This document shows positions 7,809-16,042 of a DNA stretch of 53,391 nucleotides, in pieces. The notes under the pieces were generated by a model. That model ran no database searches, was not told the DNA's origin, and saw nothing but the letters and a program-made list of their open reading frames with translations. The stretch comes from Shinella pollutisoli (lineage in GTDB: Bacteria > Pseudomonadota > Alphaproteobacteria > Rhizobiales > Rhizobiaceae): the NCBI RefSeq assembly GCF_024609765.1, contig NZ_JANFDG010000034.1:1-53391 (forward strand), in the 5' to 3' direction. Position numbers and translations under genes: made by a program. Each line of letters starts with the position of its first letter. Within the stretch, counting starts at the first letter, position 1.

Positions 7809-9185
7809 ATGCGACGACTCTACAGGCTTGCCGCCTGGACGCTTTCCATCCTCGCCCTCTTGCTTGCCGTGGGCGCGAGCTGGCTCATCGTGTCGCCGCC
7901 GGCGCTGCTCAGCGTCGGCACCGGCTATGCGGCCAAGATCGTCTGCTCCTCCGTCTTCGTCTCCGGCCGCGACCCCGACGCGGTGATGGCCGAGGACGTG
8001 CAGGCGCCCGGCCATCCGCTGCTGAAGCTGATGCGCCAGGACGTCGACCGCGCGGAGAAGACGGTCACGGTGCATTTTCTCGGCCTCTTCGCGCCGGGTC
8101 ATGCGGCCTGGCACGAGGATTTCGGCTGCGCGGGCGTGCCCGACGGCGATTTCGAGGCGGCCCGCCAGGCCGTGTCCGACGTGCCGATGCCGGACATGCC
8201 GGCCGGAGACCCGTCCGTCGCCTGGCCGGAGGGCGAGGCGGCGGCGCCTGAGGCGCGCTTCCAGGCGCTGCTCGCCGACCCCGCGCTCACCGGGCCGGGC
8301 ATGCGCGCGACGGTGGTGGTGCATGACGGTCGCATCGTCGCGGAGGCCTATGGCGAGGGCTTCTCGCCGCAAACGCCGCTTGCCGGCTGGTCGATGACGA
8401 AGACGGTGAATGCGGCGCTCGTCGGCCGCCTCTTCCTGATGGGCGCGCTTTCGCCGGAGCGGGCGGACCTCTTTCCGGAATGGCGCGGCGACGCGCGCGC
8501 CAGGATCACGCTCGCCGATCTGCTGGCGATGGAAAGCGGCCTTGCCTTCAACGAGCATTACGGCGCGGTCGCTGACGTCACGCGCATGCTGTTCCTCGAG
8601 CCGGACATGACGCGCTTCGTGCTGTCGCTGCCGCTGGAGGCCAATCCGGGCGAGCGCTTCACCTATTCGAGCGGGACGGCGGTGCTCCTCTCGCGGCTGT
8701 GGATGGGCGCCACCGGCGGGCGGGCGCAGGCGCTGTCCTTTCCGGCAGGGGCGCTGTTCCAGCCGCTCGGCATGGCGAGCGCGGTGATGGAGGCGGACGA
8801 GACCGGCATCTTCGTCGGCTCGTCCTACATGTATGCGAGCGCGCGCGACTGGGCGCGCTTTACCCAGTTCCTCGCCGACGACGGCGTGTGGAACGGCGTG
8901 CGGCTGCTGCCCGACGGCTTCGTCGCGGCGATGCGCACGCCGAACGCCACCTCGGACGGCACCTACAGCCGGGCGCAGACCTGGCTGAAGGGGCCGGGGC
9001 CGAAGCGCGACGCCGAGCACGGCCTGCCGGCGGACACGTTCTGGCTGCGCGGGCACGACGGACAGTCGGCGGCGATCATCCCGTCGCGCCGGCTTGTCGT
9101 GCTGCGGCTCGGCCTGACGCCCTCGGCGCTCGGTTACGAGCCGCAGGTGCTTGTCCGCAAGGTTCTCGACGTCCTCGACGGCTAG
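7809..9185 (+). CDS. Class C beta-lactamase-related serine hydrolase, membrane anchored
   Basis: The 458-residue protein has an N-terminal anchor helix (about 8-28), a family-specific linker to about residue 150, and a beta-lactamase/penicillin-binding fold. The nucleophile is Ser195 in SMTK (SxxK). YSS in RFTYSSGTAVLL takes the YxN position and GHDGQSAAI the third motif. This pattern is shared by esterases, DD-peptidases and 6-aminohexanoate hydrolase-like proteins, so beta-lactam resistance should not be assumed. GGAAGGAGAGG precedes the ATG. Its TAG stop lies inside an intergenic palindromic repeat. Confidence 0.88.
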   Translation: MRRLYRLAAWTLSILALLLAVGASWLIVSPPALLSVGTGYAAKIVCSSVFVSGRDPDAVMAEDVQAPGHPLLKLMRQDVDRAEKTVTVHFLGLFAPGHAAWHEDFGCAGVPDGDFEAARQAVSDVPMPDMPAGDPSVAWPEGEAAAPEARFQALLADPALTGPGMRATVVVHDGRIVAEAYGEGFSPQTPLAGWSMTKTVNAALVGRLFLMGALSPERADLFPEWRGDARARITLADLLAMESGLAFNEHYGAVADVTRMLFLEPDMTRFVLSLPLEANPGERFTYSSGTAVLLSRLWMGATGGRAQALSFPAGALFQPLGMASAVMEADETGIFVGSSYMYASARDWARFTQFLADDGVWNGVRLLPDGFVAAMRTPNATSDGTYSRAQTWLKGPGPKRDAEHGLPADTFWLRGHDGQSAAIIPSRRLVVLRLGLTPSALGYEPQVLVRKVLDVLDG

Positions 9186-9287
9186 AGTATTTCCGCTTTT
9201 CTCCGAATCGCGAAAACGCTCTATCCTTTTGTTTTCACGCAATTGCGGACGCAAAACCGCTGCGCACTTTTGCTGGAATTGCTCTAG
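9182..9287. repeat. Palindromic intergenic repeat (about 106 bp)
   Basis: The ends are imperfect inverted repeats: CTAGAGTATTTCC (9182-9194) against GGAATTGCTCTAG (9275-9287). Inside are GCGAAAACGCTCT and GTTTTCACGC...GCAAAAC arms that could fold. From memory, elements with these ends are common between genes in Rhizobiaceae. It sits exactly between two convergent genes and provides both stop codons, so it may serve as a two-way terminator. Confidence 0.7.
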
Positions 9288-9685
9288 GCGCCGACCTGGG
9301 CGATCCAGTCGTTGAGGTTGTAGTGGTTGGTGATGCGCGCCACCTTGCCGTCGCTGATCTCGAAGAAGGCTCCGGCGGGCAGGATGTAGGTCTGGCCGTT
9401 CGCCTCCGGCAGGCCCTCGTCGGTGACGAGATACTGGCCGTTGACGACGAATTCGGCGGCCCCGCGCGTGCCGTCCTCGTTCGACATGATCACCATGTCG
9501 GTGAGCGTCTCGCGGTAGCAGCGGTTCATGTGCGCCATGAAGTCGCGGAAGGCTTGCTTGCCGACCTGGCGTCCGCCCTGGTTGATGTCGTGGACGACGT
9601 CGTCGGTAAGCAGGTCGAAGAAGGCATCCATGTCCTGCCTGTTGAAAGCGTCGTAATAGGCGCGGATCGTCTCTTTTGCCGGCAT
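9284..9685 (-). CDS. Ketosteroid isomerase-related SnoaL/NTF2-like protein
   Basis: The 133-residue product has the cone-shaped NTF2-like fold signature of the steroid delta-isomerase-related family. It begins with the helix AKETIRAYYDAFNRQD, then AFFDLLTDDVVHDINQGG, and ends with beta strands including PAGAFFEISDGKVARITNHYNLNDW. This group contains enzymes and ligand-binding proteins and the substrate here is unknown. I chose the Met at 9685 because GGGGA lies seven bases upstream. A longer frame to 9733 would run towards the divergent GNAT gene. The gene is convergent with the serine hydrolase. Confidence 0.85.
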   Translation of the reverse strand: MPAKETIRAYYDAFNRQDMDAFFDLLTDDVVHDINQGGRQVGKQAFRDFMAHMNRCYRETLTDMVIMSNEDGTRGAAEFVVNGQYLVTDEGLPEANGQTYILPAGAFFEISDGKVARITNHYNLNDWIAQVGA

Positions 9686-9756
9686 GTCATTCCCCGTATC
9701 GTTGAAACCGGCACGCCTTATAGCATTGTTCAAGCCTTTGGGAACGTTTACGGATC

Positions 9757-10344
9757 ATGCAGATCAAGATCGTCCACGGAAACGCCGTCGCTCCGCATAT
9801 CCCCGACCTCGCATGCCTGCGCATCGAGGTCTTCCGCGCCTTTCCCTATCTCTACGAGGGCAGCGAGGACTACGAGGCCCGCTATCTTTCGACCTATGCC
9901 GCCTCGCCGGAGAGCCTGTTCGTGCTGGCGCTTGATGACGGGCGGATCGTCGGCGCCTCGACCGGCGTGCCGATGGCCGACGAGACGGAGGCCTTCAAGG
10001 CGCCCTTCGCGAAGGCCGGCCTCGATCCGGAGACGATCTTCTATTTCGGCGAATCGGTGCTGCTTGCCGCCTATCGCGGCCGCGGGCTCGGGGTGCGCTT
10101 CTTCGAGGAGCGCGAGGCCTATGCCCGCCGCCTCGGCCGCTTCGACTGGTGCGCCTTCTGCGCCGTCGAGCGCCCCGTCGACCATCCGTTGAGGCCTGCC
10201 GGCTACGTGCCGCTCGACGATTTCTGGGGAAAGCGCGGCTACGTCCACCGCCCCGACCTCAGCACGACCTTCTCCTGGAGGGACGTGGACGAGGCGGAGG
10301 AGACGGAAAAGCCGATGTCCTTCTGGCTGAAGAGGATGGGGTAG
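9757..10344 (+). CDS. GNAT-family N-acetyltransferase
   Basis: This 195-residue protein transfers an acyl group from acetyl-CoA to an unidentified amine. The acetyl-CoA pyrophosphate loop is visible as [15 protein letters not shown] (about residues 105-119), preceded by the strand [12 protein letters not shown]. The C-terminal part [25 protein letters not shown] is typical of the last strand and helix in the family. It is transcribed divergently from the isomerase-like gene across about 70 bases that must hold both promoters. A mosaic repeat follows the stop. Confidence 0.9.
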   Translation: MQIKIVHGNAVAPHIPDLACLRIEVFRAFPYLYEGSEDYEARYLSTYAASPESLFVLALDDGRIVGASTGVPMADETEAFKAPFAKAGLDPETIFYFGESVLLAAYRGRGLGVRFFEEREAYARRLGRFDWCAFCAVERPVDHPLRPAGYVPLDDFWGKRGYVHRPDLSTTFSWRDVDEAEETEKPMSFWLKRMG

Positions 10345-10356
10345 GGCGCGGGATTG

Positions 10357-10503
10357 CCCCTCATCCGGCTGCCGCCACCTTCTCCCCGCAAGCGGGGAGA
10401 AGGTGATGCCGTACCGGTTTCCTTTCTTTATCGGGAAACCTTTGCCTCTTGCCCCTTCTCCCCGCTTGCGGGGAGAAGGTGGCCGACAGGCCGGATGAGG
10501 GGC
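10357..10503. repeat. Rhizobial mosaic intergenic repeat (RIME-type), copy 1
   Basis: It begins CCCCTCATCCGG and ends CCGGATGAGGGGC. Two strong hairpins, CTTCTCCCCGC...GCGGGGAGAAGG (around 10379-10403 and 10455-10480), flank a unique middle of about 50 bases. It is the same family as the copies at 29538, 43290, 45706 and 52830. It lies between the 3' ends of two convergent genes and may help end transcription. Confidence 0.85.
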
Positions 10504-10511
10504 TTTTGCCC

Positions 10512-11435
10512 TTACCTCAGCCCCGTCTCGTCGAGCAGGCCCTTGCGCTTGGCGTGGTAGTAATAGCCGGCCGCGTAGAGCATGACGGCGCCGTCGTTCT
10601 TGTCGTCGGCGACGAGCCAGGCGCCGCGCAGGTATTTTCCGGCATATTTGATGTTCGTCTCGGCGTCGAACAGGCCTTCCGGCGGGCCTTCGTAGCCCAT
10701 CGACTTGGCGGTCGCGTACTTGATCTGCATCAGGCCGTAGTGGCCGCGGTTGTAGGCGCGCGGATTGTAGGTGCTCTCGCGCCGGACGACGCGGTGGAGC
10801 AGCGATTCCGGAATGCCGTAGAGCGCGGCGTATTTCTCGATCAGCGCGTCGATCGGCGTGCCGGACTTCTGCACCGGCTGCTCGGCCTGTGCGACGGCGA
10901 GGCGGGTCTGGCTGGTGACGGCGGCAAGGCCGAACGCCTCGGGCTTGGCGATGGGGACGATCTTGCGCGAGGCGACGAGCTGCTCGAGGCCTTCCGGCTC
11001 GCCGCTGTCGAAGCCGGGCTCCATCACCGAGACGCCGAAGCTCGTCGCCGGGACCTCCGCGACGGCGGCGCTTTCGGCCAGGGCGGCGGTCGCGGCGGCC
11101 GCGCCCGTCACGGGCTTGGCCCCGGCGAGCGCCGACACCGGCACGGCGGCCGCCCCCTCGATCTCCGCGGCGGCGACCGGGGCGGGCAGGGCCTCGGCGG
11201 TGTTCTCCGTGCCGGGCTTGGCCACGGGAAGCGCGGCATAGGCGACCTCGGTCACGGCGCCCTCGGCGACGGCGTCTTCCGCGGCGGCGGTCTCCGTCCC
11301 GACGGCAGCCGGGGTGACGGTCTTCGCCGTCGTCACGTCCTCGGCGACGCTGGCGCAGCCGGCAAGCGCGGCGAGCAGGCCGGCGCAGGCGAGCGTTGCC
11401 GCGCGGGCCGGACGGAGGGCGGGGGAATCTGCCAT
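10512..11435 (-). CDS. SLT-family lytic transglycosylase lipoprotein
   Basis: The 307-residue protein has a lipoprotein signal (LAALAGC, Cys27), then a long Ala/Val/Pro/Glu-rich low-complexity segment (about 30-190) that could span the periplasm. A C-terminal SLT1 domain (about 193-307) carries the catalytic Glu220 in VVRRESTYNPRA, followed by GLMQIKYATAKSMGY, DAETNIKYAGKYLRGA and YAAGYYYHAK. It should be an outer or inner membrane-anchored muramidase acting on peptidoglycan. AGGAAG lies before the ATG. It shares its domain, but not its linker, with the smaller SLT protein at 15413. Confidence 0.9.
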   Translation of the reverse strand: MADSPALRPARAATLACAGLLAALAGCASVAEDVTTAKTVTPAAVGTETAAAEDAVAEGAVTEVAYAALPVAKPGTENTAEALPAPVAAAEIEGAAAVPVSALAGAKPVTGAAAATAALAESAAVAEVPATSFGVSVMEPGFDSGEPEGLEQLVASRKIVPIAKPEAFGLAAVTSQTRLAVAQAEQPVQKSGTPIDALIEKYAALYGIPESLLHRVVRRESTYNPRAYNRGHYGLMQIKYATAKSMGYEGPPEGLFDAETNIKYAGKYLRGAWLVADDKNDGAVMLYAAGYYYHAKRKGLLDETGLR

Positions 11436-11561
11436 GGGGATCGCTTCCTGTTCGCCGGACGACCGGGGCCGCGCGGGTGTGAACCATCAAATCGGCCTTG
11501 GCCGTCCGTTCGTCCATACCCGATCGGGGCGAAGCGGGCAACCCGCGCCCCCGAGGCGCGG

Positions 11562-12188
11562 CTATGCGGCCGCGCGCCGCAGGCCCGCCGTCAGCAGCCC
11601 GGCGCCGATCAGCAGCGAGCCGCCGGTGCGGTTCACCGCCTTCTGCACGGCGGGCTTGCGGATTGTTTTTCGCGCGGCGGAGGCGGCGAGGGCATAGGCG
11701 AGCGCGTTCAGCGTCGCGAGCGCGAGGAAGGTGGCCTCGAAGATCGCCATCTGCGGCAGGACCGGCCGGGAGAGGTCGAGGAACTGCGGCAGGAAGGCGA
11801 CGAAGAAGACGATGCTCTTGGGATTGAGCGCCGTCACCACATAGGCGTGGGCGAAGATGCGGCCGGGCTTCTCCCCGGCGGGCGCCGCCCCTTCCGCCCC
11901 GGAGACGGGCGCGCGCCAAAGCTTGATGCCGAGCCAGACGAGATAGGCGGCGCCCACCCATTTCAGCACGGTGAAGACGGCGGCGGAGGCGGCGAGCAGT
12001 GCGCCGAGGCCGAGCATCGAGGCGGTCATGGCGGTGAAGTCGCCGAGCGCCACGCCCGCGACCGTCGCACCCGCCGTGCGCCGCCCGTGGCCGAGCGCAT
12101 AGGAGATGACGAGCAGGATCGTCGGGCCCGGGATGGCGAGCAGGACGGCGGAGGCGGCCGCGAAGGCGAGCCAGTGTTCGAAGGCCAT
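11562..12188 (-). CDS. LysE-family amino acid exporter
   Basis: The 208-residue inner membrane protein has about six hydrophobic segments. The LysE/RhtB signature LLAIPGPTILLVISYALGHG lies near the N terminus and TALNPKSIVFFVAFLPQFL in the middle. Family members export amino acids such as lysine, homoserine or threonine by proton exchange. The substrate here is not predictable. I start it at the Met of AFEHWLAFAA, which has GGGGAG about nine bases upstream. An upstream in-frame Met at 12230 lacks a good site. It is oriented like the SLT gene downstream and the phosphofructokinase gene upstream. Confidence 0.88.
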   Translation of the reverse strand: MAFEHWLAFAAASAVLLAIPGPTILLVISYALGHGRRTAGATVAGVALGDFTAMTASMLGLGALLAASAAVFTVLKWVGAAYLVWLGIKLWRAPVSGAEGAAPAGEKPGRIFAHAYVVTALNPKSIVFFVAFLPQFLDLSRPVLPQMAIFEATFLALATLNALAYALAASAARKTIRKPAVQKAVNRTGGSLLIGAGLLTAGLRRAAA

Positions 12189-12259
12189 GACGGAAAACTC
12201 CCCGGAAGCGGTCACGCGTCCGGGGAGCAAGCCATCGCCCGTCTACGGCGTCAAGCCCG

Positions 12260-13474
12260 TCAGGAGGCGGCCTTCCACTTCTGGCCGATCGCATCCATCA
12301 CCTCGCCGAACCATTTCGCCGAGGTGTCGAAGCGCTTGCCGCCCTTGATGCGCGGGAACTCGATGGTGCGCAGCCTGCCGCCCTGCGCCTCGTCGTGGCC
12401 GGTGACGCCGGAGACCTTGTTGAGCGCGCTTTCCACGGCAAGGTCGGTCATGCTCTGGATGAGGCGGAGATCGTCGCGGTTGGCGGGCGCCGAGCGCGCG
12501 TAGTAGCCGGACTTCTGCACCATCGCCCGCTCGGCGCCGAGGAGGGCGGCGAACTGCTTGGAGAACCAGTTGCCGACGTTGATCGTGTCGATCTTCACGT
12601 GGCCGAAGGCGTCGCGCTTGACGGTCTCGCCGGCGGCCTCGCGCTCGGCGACGATGGCGTCGAGGCAGGCGCCTTCCGAGACGAACAGCGTGACGAAGCC
12701 GGTACGGTCCATGATCGCCTTCAGCCGCTCGGCCTCGCCTTCCAGGTTGAAGTCCATCTCCGGCAGGTAGAGGCCGTCGATGTTCTTCAGCTGCGTGTTC
12801 ATCATGAAGCCGTCGACATAGTCGTTGTCCTTGGTCTTCTGGATGTAGGCGCGGGCGGTGGCGGCCGTCAGCCAGCCGCAATGGCGGCCCATCACCTCGT
12901 GCACGACGAGCGTGCGCGGCGCCGCGCTCTGCTCGTTGCTGACGTGGTCGAAGAAGCCGGCGCCGACCTCGGCCGCCGTCCAGGCGCCGAGCGACTGGCG
13001 GATCGGCACGACGTCGTTGTCGACCGTCTTCGGCAGGCCGACGACCGTCAGGTTGTAGCCGTTGGCGCCGAGATAGGCGGCAAGGTCCGCGGCGGTCGTG
13101 TTGGTGTCGTCGCCGCCGATCGTGTGCAGGATCGTGACGCCGTCCTTGGCGAGCCGCTCGGCCGCCACGCGCAGCGGGTTCTCGCCCTCCTTGACGAGGC
13201 CGCGCTTGATGCAGTCGGCGGCGTTGGTGAGCTTGACGCGGCTGTTGCCGATCGGCGAGCCGCCGTAGCGGTGGAGCAGGTGCGCCTTCTCGCGCATCTC
13301 CCTGGTGATCTCGATCCGGTCGGCGAGCAGCAGGCCCTGGTAGCCCGAGCGGTAGGCGACGAGCTCGATCTCCGGCGCGATGTCGCTGTAGCGCTCGATG
13401 AGGCCTCCGACGGCGGAGGACAGGCAGGGCGCGAGCCCGCCCGCCGTCAGCATTGCGACTTTCTGCTTGGCCAT
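12260..13474 (-). CDS. pfp: Pyrophosphate-dependent 6-phosphofructokinase
   Basis: This enzyme reversibly phosphorylates fructose 6-phosphate with pyrophosphate in glycolysis and gluconeogenesis. Two positions decide the phosphoryl donor. The ATP enzyme has GGDGS and PGTIDND, whereas this protein has GGDDT (120-124) and PKTVDND (148-154), the pyrophosphate-type residues. Other family stretches are the N-terminal MLTAGGLAPCLSSAVGG, VHEVMGRHCGWL and SEGACLDAI. The 404-residue length is normal for the bacterial form. The start is fixed by AGGAGGAACT directly before the ATG. It stands alone, with no other glycolytic gene nearby. Confidence 0.92.
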   Translation of the reverse strand: MAKQKVAMLTAGGLAPCLSSAVGGLIERYSDIAPEIELVAYRSGYQGLLLADRIEITREMREKAHLLHRYGGSPIGNSRVKLTNAADCIKRGLVKEGENPLRVAAERLAKDGVTILHTIGGDDTNTTAADLAAYLGANGYNLTVVGLPKTVDNDVVPIRQSLGAWTAAEVGAGFFDHVSNEQSAAPRTLVVHEVMGRHCGWLTAATARAYIQKTKDNDYVDGFMMNTQLKNIDGLYLPEMDFNLEGEAERLKAIMDRTGFVTLFVSEGACLDAIVAEREAAGETVKRDAFGHVKIDTINVGNWFSKQFAALLGAERAMVQKSGYYARSAPANRDDLRLIQSMTDLAVESALNKVSGVTGHDEAQGGRLRTIEFPRIKGGKRFDTSAKWFGEVMDAIGQKWKAAS

Positions 13475-13681
13475 AGTTCCTCCTCGGCTCTCGCACGTCT
13501 CGATGGGTGGGCGTTGTCTAGCGCAGAATCCCCGCAAGGGGAACGGCACGACGGATTTATCCGCAGCCCGTGAAATTGAAATGCCACCGCTTGATGAGGG
13601 CCATCAAAATTTCGTCATCGCCGGATGAAATAAGGACTGCTCGCCTTGCTTTCCCGGCCATTGTCTGCTCAACATCGTCCC

Positions 13682-14422
13682 ATGTTCCAGAATTCGCCCA
13701 GTTGCTTCATCAGTGCCGTGTGGGATCGTCTCGTCGGCATGGTCTCCGACGCCGCCAGCAACGTGCTGTCCGGCGTGGTCGAGGCCGTGCGCACCCTGTT
13801 CGAGGGCGACCCGGAGACCCGCAGGCAGGTGGCCTTCTCGATGGCGATGATCGCGCTCTCGGCGAAGATGGCGAAGGCCGACGGCATCGTCACGACGGCC
13901 GAGGTCGACGCCTTCAAGGACATCTTCAAGTATCCCGACGACCAGGCGGCCAATGTCGCGCGCCTCTACAACCTCGCCCGCCAGGACGTGGCCGGCTACG
14001 AGGCCTATGCGGAGAAGATGCGCGCGCTCTGCGTCTCCTGCGAGCGGAACTGCCCGATCCTGGAGGATATCGTCGACGGCCTGTTCCACATCGCCAAGGC
14101 GGACGGGCTGATCCACGAGAAGGAAATGGATTTCCTCGGCCGCGTCGCCGCGATCTTCGGCATGGCCGAGGAACGCTTCGAGCAGATCACGGCGCGTCAT
14201 GTGCACGTGGGCGGCCGCGACCCCTACAAGGTGCTCGGCGTGTCGCCGGACGCGGACTTCGCCGAGATCCGCAAGCGCTACCGGGTGCTCGCCTCCGAGC
14301 ACCACCCGGACCGGCTGGTGGCGCGCGGCGTGCCGGCGGAGTTCCGGCAGATCGCCAACGACCGCATGGCGGCGCTGAATGCCGCCTACGAGGCGATCGA
14401 AAAGGAACGCTGCGCCGCATGA
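13682..14422 (+). CDS. TerB/DnaJ-domain protein (DjlA-like co-chaperone)
   Basis: The 246-residue protein has a helical TerB-like domain (about 45-170, with two AKADG motifs near 65 and 139) followed by a C-terminal J domain (about 178-246). The J domain keeps the HPD triad (208-210) that stimulates DnaK ATPase. This order resembles DjlA, but no N-terminal membrane helix is clear, so it may be cytoplasmic or only peripherally bound. I chose the ATG at 13682. A TTG at 13646 and an internal ATG at 13739 are alternatives, and no strong Shine-Dalgarno settles it. The stop overlaps the amidase start in an ATGA, so the two are translationally coupled. Confidence 0.85.
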   Translation: MFQNSPSCFISAVWDRLVGMVSDAASNVLSGVVEAVRTLFEGDPETRRQVAFSMAMIALSAKMAKADGIVTTAEVDAFKDIFKYPDDQAANVARLYNLARQDVAGYEAYAEKMRALCVSCERNCPILEDIVDGLFHIAKADGLIHEKEMDFLGRVAAIFGMAEERFEQITARHVHVGGRDPYKVLGVSPDADFAEIRKRYRVLASEHHPDRLVARGVPAEFRQIANDRMAALNAAYEAIEKERCAA

Positions 14423-15183
14423 GCGCCTTTGCCTGCGACCATCCCGGCGCGACTCCCGCGCCGTCGCCGAATTTCGGCGCGCGGGCCGGCGGCCGATCGC
14501 CGGACATGATCCTCCTGCATTATACCGGCATGGAGACGGCCGACGGCGCCCTGAAATGGCTCTGTGCGCCGGAAAGCCAGGTCTCCTGTCACTACTTCGT
14601 GCACGAGGACGGGCGGGTCGAGCAGCTCGTGCGCGAGGCCGACCGCGCCTGGCACGCGGGAAAGAGCCTCTGGAAGGGCGAGAGCGACATCAATTCCGCC
14701 TCCATCGGCATCGAGATCGCCAATGCCGGCCATCCGGGCGGCCTGCCGGACTTTCCCGACGCGCAGATCGAAGCGGTCATCGAACTGTGTCGTGATTGCG
14801 GCGAAAGGTGGGATATCGCTCCGGAACGGGTGCTCGCGCACTCCGACGTCGCCCCCATCCGCAAGGTCGATCCGGGTGAAAGGTTCCCTTGGGGGCGGCT
14901 CCATGCGGCGGGTGTCGGCCACTGGGTCGAGCCGACGCCGGTGGCGGGCGGGCGCTTCTTCCAGAAGGGGGACGCCGGCCAGCCCGTCGAGGCGCTGCAG
15001 ACCCTGCTGTCGCTCTACGGTTACGGCACTGAAATCAATGGCGTTTACGACGAGCGGACGGAGGGCGGCGTCGCCGCCTTCCAGCGCCATTTCCGGCAGG
15101 AGCGGGTGGACGGGATCGCCGATTTTTCCACCATCGACACGCTCCACCGGCTGCTTTCCGCCCTGCCGCGGCTCACCGCCTGA
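14419..15183 (+). CDS. N-acetylmuramoyl-L-alanine amidase (AmpD-like) with peptidoglycan-binding domain
   Basis: The enzyme splits the bond between MurNAc (or anhydro-MurNAc) and the stem peptide. An Amidase_2 domain (about 15-165) carries the expected zinc ligands His34 (ILLHYTG), His141 and Asp151 (LAHSDVAPIRKVDPG). A PG_binding_1 domain follows (about 180-250, GQPVEALQTLLSLYGYG). No signal peptide is visible, which fits a cytosolic AmpD role in wall recycling, but the peptidoglycan-binding domain would suit the AmiD group better. The location is therefore open. The ATG overlaps the stop of the TerB/DnaJ gene by four bases. Confidence 0.93.
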   Translation: MSAFACDHPGATPAPSPNFGARAGGRSPDMILLHYTGMETADGALKWLCAPESQVSCHYFVHEDGRVEQLVREADRAWHAGKSLWKGESDINSASIGIEIANAGHPGGLPDFPDAQIEAVIELCRDCGERWDIAPERVLAHSDVAPIRKVDPGERFPWGRLHAAGVGHWVEPTPVAGGRFFQKGDAGQPVEALQTLLSLYGYGTEINGVYDERTEGGVAAFQRHFRQERVDGIADFSTIDTLHRLLSALPRLTA

Positions 15184-15204
15184 GGGCGGCCTTTTCGGGC
15201 GATT

Positions 15205-15219
15205 GTTACAGACTGTAAC
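15205..15219. promoter_or_regulatory. Dyad GTTACA-N3-TGTAAC
   Basis: A perfect 6+6 inverted repeat lies in the 229-base gap between the amidase and the next SLT gene. Its position suggests an operator for the SLT gene, but it is about 195 bases from the chosen start and no regulator can be named. Confidence 0.35.
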
Positions 15220-15412
15220 GGAAGTTTATCGCTCCGCCACATCCTGACCCGATTGGGACTGTTGTTTCGCAATCGCTTGTTTGCAGCGCAACATGCGGTC
15301 AGGGCCTGACCGTGGCGCTTGACCACTGATGATCGAGATGTCGGCGCAGGGTGCGCGGCAATGCCGCCGCGTGCCAGGGCTCTGCCCGTGCGCCCAATTG
15401 GAGACGACGAAT

Positions 15413-15994
15413 TTGACGAGACGATTCCTTGCCGCCCTCGGCGCGGCCTGCCTTTGCGCGTCCATGGCACTGACCGGCACGGCCGAAGCGGCTTCCTCCA
15501 GCAAGGGGACGGGCAAACGGCGCGTCACGGTGATCGACCGCGACGGCGTGGTGGGCGTGGGGCGGATCGCGCCGATGCGGCGCACGACCGGCTATGCCAG
15601 GCCCGACAAGCCGCTCGCCGGGGCGCCGGCCGGCTATTCCGGCCTGATCAGCAGCTATGCCAAGGCCTACGGCGTGCCGGTCGACCTGGCGCATGCCGTC
15701 GTGCGGGTCGAGAGCAACTTCAACCCGCGGGCCCGCGGGCGCGCCGGCGAGATCGGGCTGATGCAGATCAAGCCCGCCACCGCCCGCATGATGGGCTATC
15801 GCGGCGGCGCCAAGGGCCTCTACGACCCGGAGACCAACATCAAGTTCGGCATGAAGTACCTGGCGCTCGCCCAACAGCTCGGCGACGGCACGACCTGCGG
15901 CACCATCCTGAAATACAACGCCGGCCACGGCGCCAAGCGCATGAACCCGGTCTCGAAGCGCTATTGCGGCAAGGTGCGGACCTATATCGACTGA
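15413..15994 (+). CDS. Small secreted SLT-family transglycosylase
   Basis: With a TTG start at 15413 the protein has 193 residues and opens with a standard Sec signal peptide (TRRFLAALGAACLCASMAL...AEA, cut near 26). An SLT domain follows (about 75-193), with the catalytic Glu100 in VVRVESNFNPRA, GEIGLMQIKPATARMMGY, DPETNIKFGMKYL and ILKYNAGHGAK. The TTG has GGAG nine bases upstream. Another TTG at 15398 or an ATG at 15329 would put extra, non-signal residues in front. It should act on peptidoglycan in the periplasm and may be tied to secretion or flagellar passage, but the context gives no support for either. Confidence 0.87.
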   Translation: MTRRFLAALGAACLCASMALTGTAEAASSSKGTGKRRVTVIDRDGVVGVGRIAPMRRTTGYARPDKPLAGAPAGYSGLISSYAKAYGVPVDLAHAVVRVESNFNPRARGRAGEIGLMQIKPATARMMGYRGGAKGLYDPETNIKFGMKYLALAQQLGDGTTCGTILKYNAGHGAKRMNPVSKRYCGKVRTYID

Positions 15995-16042
15995 GGCCCG
16001 GCCCGTGCTATGCCGGACGAAACGGTGCGTCGGAGAAAAGGC

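Noticed and set aside
7809-9185. Annotation as an antibiotic-resistance beta-lactamase
   Set aside because: SxxK is present, but the second and third motifs differ from true class C enzymes and a membrane anchor replaces a cleavable signal. A general serine hydrolase call is all that is supported.
10357-10503. Possible CRISPR-like array from paired CTTCTCCCC units
   Set aside because: There are only two inverted, not direct, units with one middle segment, and the same element recurs singly elsewhere. It is an interspersed palindromic repeat.
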